Origin: Lycium barbarum
Lineage: Eukaryota; Streptophyta; Magnoliopsida; Solanales; Solanaceae
NCBI RefSeq assembly: GCF_019175385.1
Contig: NC_083346.1
Coordinates: forward strand, 91,208,333 to 91,272,332
Reading direction: 5' to 3'
Length of the DNA stretch: 64,000 bases
A program made the position numbers and the translations under genes. Below, piece after piece: positions 58,116 to 64,000 of this stretch (positions within the stretch are counted from its first letter, which is position 1; the number at the start of each line of letters is the position of its first letter). The notes under the pieces are model-generated. The model saw only the letters and a program-made list of their open reading frames with translations. It was not told the origin of the DNA and did not search any database.

Positions 58116-58940
58116 CCTTAAGGTCCTGATACATCTTCGTGGAACCTGGGTGAATGGAGTACCTGGAGTTGTGTGCTTCTGACATAATTCGCTCTCAGAG
58201 CCCATCTACATTCGGAACACATAATCTGCCTTGGTGTCTCAACGTACCATCATTTCCCCTTTGTTCAAAAGCCATTTGTCTTATGCTTGTGAATCCCCTC
58301 CTTCAGCTACAGTAAAAAAGGATCATTAAACTGTTTCTCCTTCACTAAGGCTACTAGGAGGAATAAGACCTATTTTGAACAACTCTACCATCTTCAGAGA
58401 CCAATAGTCGAACTCCTAGGTTTTCCAATCGGTGAACTTCTCTTGTTATAATTCTCTTATCTTCCTCAACTAAGCTAAACTTCCCATGGATCGCCGACTA
58501 AGAGCATCGGCTACTACATTCACTTTCCCTGGATAGTAGAGGATTTTTTACATCATAATCCTTAAGCAATTCGAGCCATCTTCTCTGTCTAAGATTTAAC
58601 TCCCTCTGCTCGAAAATATACTGAAGGCTCTTATGATCAATGAAGATATCAACGGAACTCCATACAAATAGCAGTGCGATATCTTAAGCTTGAAAACCAC
58701 AGTTGCCAATTCTATATCATGTGTCGGATAATTCTTTTCACGAGCTTTAAGTTGTTGGGATGCATAAATTACAACCTTACAATGCTACATTAAGATACAT
58801 CTGAGACTAATTCCCGAAGCATCACAAGAAACCACGAACCCTTAGGTTCCCCCTGGTAGCGTTAGAACTGGGGCAGAAGTCAACCTCATTTTCAACTCCT
58901 CAAAACTTTGTTGACATGCATCTTACCATTGAAACTTGAC
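58116..58940 (-). pseudogene. Ty3 RNase H and linker (element F)
   Basis: Minus-strand codons from about 58935 read QSFEELKMRLTSAPVLTLP, then FVVSCDASGISLRCILM with the first RNase H Asp (about 58830). [20 protein letters not shown] carries the next acidic residue (about 58740). Then come [14 protein letters not shown] and, after stops, [18 protein letters not shown] with the last Asp (about 58510). Stops and shifts occur in between, for example at about 58860 and 58790. The linker to integrase follows to 58116. Confidence 0.87.
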
Positions 58941-59841
58941 CATCTTCTGAGCCAACCCAGACAATAAAGCTGAGATAGAGGAAAATCCCTTTACAAAACG
59001 CCTATAATAGTCTGCCAGAGCCAAGAAATTTCTTATTTCTATTGTTGAAGTGGTCTGGGCCAATTCGTCACAGCGTCTATTTTCTAAAATCCACACTAAC
59101 GCCTTCAACTGAAATTACATAGCCTAAAAACGCCACTGACTTTTGCCAAAATTCGCACTTTGAAAATTTCGCATAAAGCTTACAATCCTGAACTGTCTAC
59201 AACACTATTCTGAGATATTTTGCATGATCAGTATCACTACTGGAATACACCAAAATGTCATCAATAAAGGCAATGACGAATAAATCAAGATAAGGCTCGA
59301 AGACCTTGTTCATAAGGTCCATGAAAGCGGCTGGTGCATTTGTCAACCCAAATGACATGACAAGAAATTAGAAATGACCATAACAAGTTCTAAAAGAGGT
59401 CTTCGGAATATCAACTGCCTTAACCTTCAACTGGTGGTAACCCGATCTGAGGTCAATCTTGGAATACCATTGCGCACCCTGAAGTTGGTCTAATAAATCG
59501 TCTATTATGGGGAGAGGATACTTGTTTTTAATGGTGACTATGTTCAACTGACGGTAATCCATGCATATACATAAAGATCCATATTTCTTTCAGGCAAACA
59601 AGACCGGCGCGCCCTAAGGTCAGACACTTGTCCTAAACTATCCCTTATTAAGAAGATCTTTCAACTGGGATTTTAACTCTCAACTATGTTGGTCCTATTT
59701 TGTATAGCTGAATAGATATCGATTTAGTGCCGGAAAGTAGATCAATTCCAAAGTCAATTCCCTATCGGGAGGAACTTCGGGAAGATCTTCAGGAAAGACT
59801 TCTGGAAACTCATTAATAATTAGTAAGGACTGAAGAGTTGG
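58941..59841 (-). pseudogene. Ty3 reverse transcriptase (element F)
   Basis: Downstream of the protease-RT linker (LLIINEFPEVFPEDLPEVPP, about 59820-59762) the RT reads [40 protein letters not shown] with the catalytic Asp (about 59455), and GYHQLKV. After a stop comes [20 protein letters not shown]. The active-site motif is intact: [13 protein letters not shown] (about 59280-59242). The thumb/connection has [13 protein letters not shown] and VAFLGYVIS (about 59170-59115), then IRNFLALADYYRRFVKGFSS. Stops lie near 59370 and 59213. It is a decayed Del/Tekay-like RT. The linker is interrupted at 59841 by solo LTR S and resumes at 61560. Confidence 0.9.
59837..59841. repeat. Target-site duplication of solo LTR S (left)
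   Basis: gttgg immediately precedes the LTR and is repeated at 61555-61559 immediately after it. Confidence 0.9.
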
Positions 59842-61554
59842 TGTAACACCCAGTGCCTCTAAACTGGCCTATGTTCATGATTCGGGGACTTAGAAACCAA
59901 GATAGAAGTTTTGAAGTGGAAAAATAGGCTCAGAACGGGAGAAGTACGACTTATGTCAAAAAGTACGGCCCGTACTTTGAAGTACAGGATGTACATGGAA
60001 GGCGTACATCGAGGGAAGAAGACCAGAGGTCACTGGTTTTGTCAGGAGAAGTACGGCCTATGATGTACGGGACGTACATCACTGTACGGGATGTACTTCT
60101 GTCCCGCACATCGATGACCAAAATAGTTTCCTCACTGGAATTTTCAACCCAAGTACGGCCCATATATCAAAGTACGAGACGTACCTGGTGCCCGTACTTC
60201 ACCCGTCTCACCAGAAACTATAAATACGTGCGGTTCAGTTTAAATCCCATTTTTCATACTCTTCAAGCCCTAGAACGACCTGCTCTTCTCCTCCATCACC
60301 AAAAACGCTAAGGTAAGCAATCCCAACTTATTCCAAGTGAATTCTAACATATATTAATGAATTTTAAACAAGAATTCATTGTTCCTAACCTAGGATTGTC
60401 AAGAAAATCCATCTAAAGGGTTCAAAACTTAGGCTTTTGGGATTCTTCTCAATTATTCTAGAATAATAGTTGTGCGTTTTGGAGCATATACAAGTATGTG
60501 AGGCTAACTATCTATGTTAGGGAATATTAATGATTCTCCCTACGCCTAATTCTTCATGCTTATCAGAAGTTGACACAGAATACAGTTTATCCCTAGTTTC
60601 ATGAATAATTGTAGAACATCTATCTTCTAGGGATATAGTTTCATAATTCTTTCACGGTTATCATTTTGAATATCATGAACTCGGTACGTAATCATTATAT
60701 ACTTGTGTATTAACATCACATGAGTCTCAGTCAATGTATAATCGGTTATTGTCTTAAGTTTCATAATCAGAAATAGTTATTATGCTATCAGTTATCTCTC
60801 AGTTTTGGTATTATAAATTGCTTAATGTTGAGCACCTGTATCTTTATTTTGGGCCCTAGGCCATAGTTTGTGCATACATATTGCTTGGTCCTGAGGACAC
60901 AGATTTGTGCACATTTATTGGGCCCTAGGCCACAGATTATATTGCCAGTTACATAGATGATTCTTCATTCAGAACAGGAAGTATTCGTATCTTTTCTTCT
61001 CATGTTTAGTTCAGTTATCAAATATCAGTTTTAGTTTCAGTTTCATGTACTTACAGTTTTTTCTTTCAGTTTCTTTACATACCAGTACAATTCAAATGTG
61101 TTGATGTTCCTTTTTATTGCTTAGGGGCCTGCATCGCAATCTACAGGTTGACGATTATGCTAGCTAAGACTTGCTCGTATCAGCTACTTAGTGAGCCCCA
61201 GTTCCTTTAGGGTTTTATCATGTATTTAGTCTTTATATTATGTTAGTCAGTTGGGTACGCCGGGGCCTTGTCCCGGTAGACCTTTAACCCTTTCAGTATT
61301 CATTAGAGGCTCTATAGACTATAGTTCAGTCAGTCAGATGTTAGCAGCCGTTTATGTTAGCCTTGTAGCATTTCCGCATTTATAAGATATTGCAGTCAAA
61401 CTTTTTAGCAGATCAGCATGTGTTAGTATTATTTTTGCATTTTAATATGTTTTGATATCACATGTTGATTCAGCCAGCCAATGGGTTCGCTTGGCCACAT
61501 ACAGTTAGGCACCGAGTGCCGTGTTACGCCCAGGCCATGGTACAGGGCATGACA
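59842..61554 (+). repeat. Solo LTR S inside pol of F
   Basis: 1713 bp from TGTAACACCCAGTG to GGGCATGACA, flanked by exact gttgg duplications. Removing it and one duplication restores continuity between the F protease (right) and the protease-RT linker (left). There is no interior and no second LTR. A TATA-like box at 60218-60227 (ctataaatac) downstream of the palindromes puts its transcription on the plus strand. A diverged inverted relative is at 22943-23375. Confidence 0.93.
59950..60200 (+). promoter_or_regulatory. Palindrome cluster and TATA region in LTR S
   Basis: aaagtacggcccgtacttt (59960-59978) is a perfect palindrome with one central base. Further agtacgg and cgtac half sites of both orientations follow every 20-40 bp up to the TATA-like box at 60218. 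By position this is U3 promoter-proximal sequence. Confidence 0.65.
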
Positions 61555-61559
61555 GTTGG

Positions 61560-62041
61560 GGTCTGGGTATTTGTATCCCTGACTCAGACTAAGTGATAGA
61601 TATACCCTTTGGAGACCATTTTTTTGGCTTTGAGATAAGAAATAAACCTATCCTCGTGTGCCACTGAACTGCCCTTCCATTCTATGACTGGTTCATTAGG
61701 AAACTCAAAACTTACTATTTTGGTTCTACAACCTACTGTGACATAACATGAAGCCAACCAATCCATGCCCATGATTTCATCGAAGTCTACCATTTCCAAC
61801 TCCACTAAGTCTTCCACTATACTGCGGTGATAGATTATAACAGGACAATCCTTATAAATGCGTCTAGCTATAACTGACTCTCCAACTGGAGTGGACACTT
61901 CAAAGGGTTTATGCAACTTTTCTGGTTCTATCTCAAATTTTTTAGCAACAAAAGGAGTTACATATGATAAGGTGGATTCTGGGTCTATAAGAACATAAAC
62001 GTCAAAAGTGAAAACTATTAGCATACCTGTGAAAACATCTG
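61560..62041 (-). pseudogene. Ty3 protease (element F)
   Basis: The minus-strand frame enters from 62041 as VFTGMLIVFTFDVYVLIDPE, then STLSYVTPFVAKKFEI. The active site is D-P-E-S; the Gly of the D-S/T/P-G triad is Glu, so catalysis would be lost. It continues through EVSTPVGESVIARRIYKDCP and DFDEIMGMDWLASCYV, ending in SYLKAKKMVSKGYIYHLV near 61584, then the linker toward RT. The upstream ORF part (to 62186) is encoded by the inserted LTR G, not by F, so Gag is cut off at 62041. The frame is open across the protease, unlike the rest of pol. Confidence 0.88.
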
Positions 62042-64000
62042 TGTTATATCCCGTGTTTTCGCACGATTGGAAAATTTGAAATATATTGGATTCTTGAGAA
62101 ATAAGGTCAAATTTGATTTTTATTGAACATAAGAGTTGTGCATGAAAGAATAGAGTCATGGAAGTGTGGGACAAGGCTAAGGGCAATTTTGGAATTTCGA
62201 AAATTAGTTTCGGGAATTACAAAATGTGGACTACAAGTCATTGGGCCACAAAAAAATTGGAAGGAACATTTTAGGCCCAATGCATGGTGTGGCCGGCCAT
62301 GGTGTGGCCGGCCATGGTGTGGCCCAAGCCCACAAATTGTATTAAATTTCCATGTGTTAAATTATCATAAGGGATATTATTATATATATAGTCATCTTTA
62401 TCCATTAGATGACTTAGAATAGAAATCAAGAACAAGAGCAAGAAGAGAGGAGCTCTCGGGTTGGCCATAGAGAAATTAGCTATCAAACATCTTGTTCTAA
62501 AAATTTTTCCCTTGTTGGACTTCCACTAATTCAAGGTCCCTTTGTAACTTGGTATAGTTGGTTTGGAGGAAGGAGGTCTTGATTCTTCAAAGTGATCATT
62601 CATTCAAGTGAAGAAGACTAGTGGAGAAGGTGAGAATTTATCCCTTATCTTTGTGTTATTAAGTCTCGTTTGTGTTGTAGTATGTAGAAATGTGTTGATT
62701 GTATGGAAAAATGAAAGTTTGCAAAGTGGGTTTGGAATATGGGGTTGTAGTCGTGAGGTATATGTGTGGTATACATGTATGAGTGAATTTTATGTTATAT
62801 TCTAGTAATGGTTATGATGAAATGCATATTAGAATTGGAAGTTGAATGAATTTAGTTGAAGTTGATAAAATGGGCATATGGCCGTATGGTATGTGGACTT
62901 GGAATGGAAATGAATTGAGTTGTTTAGTGTGTTATTGTGATGCTTTCAATGTAAATGAAGATGGGATAATATGAGTTTGTATTGAAATGGAATGTAGAAA
63001 CTTATGTCGTTTTAGTATGATTTTCCGACATTAGGAAAATGAAGTTATTTGGTTGTTAGTTGTGTTGATCATTGATGAATTTGGAAGTTGGAAACATGTT
63101 ATTAATATGTATGCCAAAGATTTGATGTTTTGAACAAGTTATGACTTTGGCGGAAAGTTGTATATTATGTATATCGTGTGTATAAATTGAGGAAACGATA
63201 TGAGATATTTCAAAAACTATATTGTGATGATCTTGATTGATAATGAATGTGAAATCATCGATATTAGTTTGAAGATTTAGGTTGGGGTGAAGGTTATATC
63301 ATTTTGTTAAAAAGATGGCTAGTTGAAGGATATTGTGTTTCTAATGGTTGTTGTTGATGTTGATGTTGTTGTTTGGGTTCTTGTTGATAGTTTTTAGCCG
63401 AGTTGAATTCTCGGGGGTGCTATATGTATAGGGGAAGTGCTGCCAAAATTTCGGTAGGCAAATATGCATTAAATTGAATTTATGGCATCCATAACTCATA
63501 ATTGGTAAATGTGACCATTTGCAGATTTTTGACGAAACGGGAAGTGAGCTTGGATAGACTTAAAAAGCTCAAAAGGTATGTAAAGCTACCCCAATTCTTC
63601 TCTTGGCATGCCTTAAGTGTGTTAGGGCCGGATTCGGGCCTCGGAAGATTTTCTGGCCATCGGAATCCGCAAGTGAAAATTTCATCTTTTCCTTCAGTAG
63701 AATTGAGCCATCTTGGTATGCTTTTCCTGAGATTATGCAAATTTTCTCTAAATTACTTGGAAAGCTATTGAATGTCCGTAGAACCTTTTTAGGTGACCCC
63801 ATAAGCTTAGAGGGCATAATTTTAGCCCGCCGCCTTGTTTGTCCCGAGGCGGGCCCACTATTCCCGGTTTTGCCCTTAATGTACTTAAGTCTTCTTTTCG
63901 AGCGATTTTTGAAAGAAACGTTTTGACTACCATTTTAATTACCTAAAAAATATTGTTTTAAATATTCCATTATGTCCGATAAATTATTTTGACACTCGGA
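62042..64000 (+). repeat. LTR G (partial), inserted into gag-protease of F
   Basis: It begins TGTTATATCCCGTGTTTTCGC at the exact point where the F protease frame breaks and runs past the window end. Features are a TATA-like tattatatatatag (about 62378), an exon-like purine stretch, the aagtgctgccaaaattt motif (63436) shared with other LTRs here, and a GC-rich inverted repeat gcccgcc...ggcgggc (63825-63854). The five bases before it, atctg (62037-62041), should recur after its far end. The frames at 63502-63926 are overlapping chance ORFs. Whether this is a solo LTR or a 5' LTR of a plus-strand element cannot be seen. Confidence 0.8.
62286..62324 (+). repeat. 15-bp GC-rich tandem repeat in LTR G
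   Basis: ggtgtggccggccat is repeated twice plus a 9-bp third copy. Each full unit holds the 8-bp palindrome ggccggcc (62291-62298, 62306-62313). Confidence 0.92.

Noticed and set aside
62042..62186. N-terminal extension of the protease frame to an ATG at 62186
   Set aside because: The extension is encoded by the inserted LTR G, so the true F protein was cut at 62041.
63502..63933. Overlapping ORFs on both strands near the window end
   Set aside because: Several frames overlap over the same LTR G sequence and none shows a domain; they are chance frames.
1..64000. tRNA genes or intact cellular protein genes
   Set aside because: The tRNA-like words found are primer-binding sites next to LTRs, and every domain-bearing frame belongs to a retroelement.

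Overview
This 64-kb window looks like repeat-dense heterochromatin of a flowering plant. It is AT-rich, and I see no intact cellular gene. Nearly every stretch I can interpret derives from LTR retrotransposons, mostly chromovirus-type Ty3/gypsy elements (Del/Tekay-like by their pol remnants) primed by initiator-Met tRNA. There is also one decayed Ty1/copia element, one LINE RNase H remnant and one 5S-rRNA-derived copy. The LTR styles suggest a eudicot, perhaps Solanaceae, but the family assignment is an inference from memory.

Layout. 1-7611: Ty3 element A (minus strand), its 3' LTR cut by the window edge. 8479-15170: LTR and decayed interior of Ty3 element E (minus). 15171-17000: non-coding repeat debris with a TG microsatellite. 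17005-17880: LINE RNase H remnant and tail. 18520-22942: copia element (plus) with gag, integrase, RT and RNase H all broken. 22943-23375: LTR fragment of the S family. 23400-23929: Ty3-type leader followed by an unexplained acidic ORF with a nuclear-localisation-like start. 24393-24496: 5S rRNA pseudogene. 24721-33995: element B (minus), arranged as internal fragment-LTR-internal-LTR. 33996-35573: purine-rich interior remnant. 35574-43089: element C (plus) with a truncated 5' LTR, a short Gag and a full 3' LTR. 43090-43267 plus 52749-55941: element X (plus), split by 43268-52748: element D (minus), complete with two LTRs and a matching 5-bp target duplication. 55942-62041: element F (minus), the only one with a near-complete, stop-ridden pol, interrupted by solo LTR S (59842-61554, exact 5-bp duplication) and cut by LTR G (62042 to the end).

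How the parts relate. F is a host into which X, S and G inserted; D inserted into X. Elements C and D carry the same unusual short Gag: proline/glutamine-rich N-terminus, basic linker and zinc knuckles, with no capsid-domain sequence. They also carry a protease stub and only the extreme C-terminus of pol. A, B and C share a pyrimidine/purine-skewed non-coding block in place of pol. This points to a lineage of non-autonomous Ty3 elements that presumably relied on a relative such as F for enzymes. Their LTRs share an architecture: GC-rich palindrome clusters near the start, conserved small hairpins, and family-specific minisatellites in the second half. No element here looks able to move by itself.
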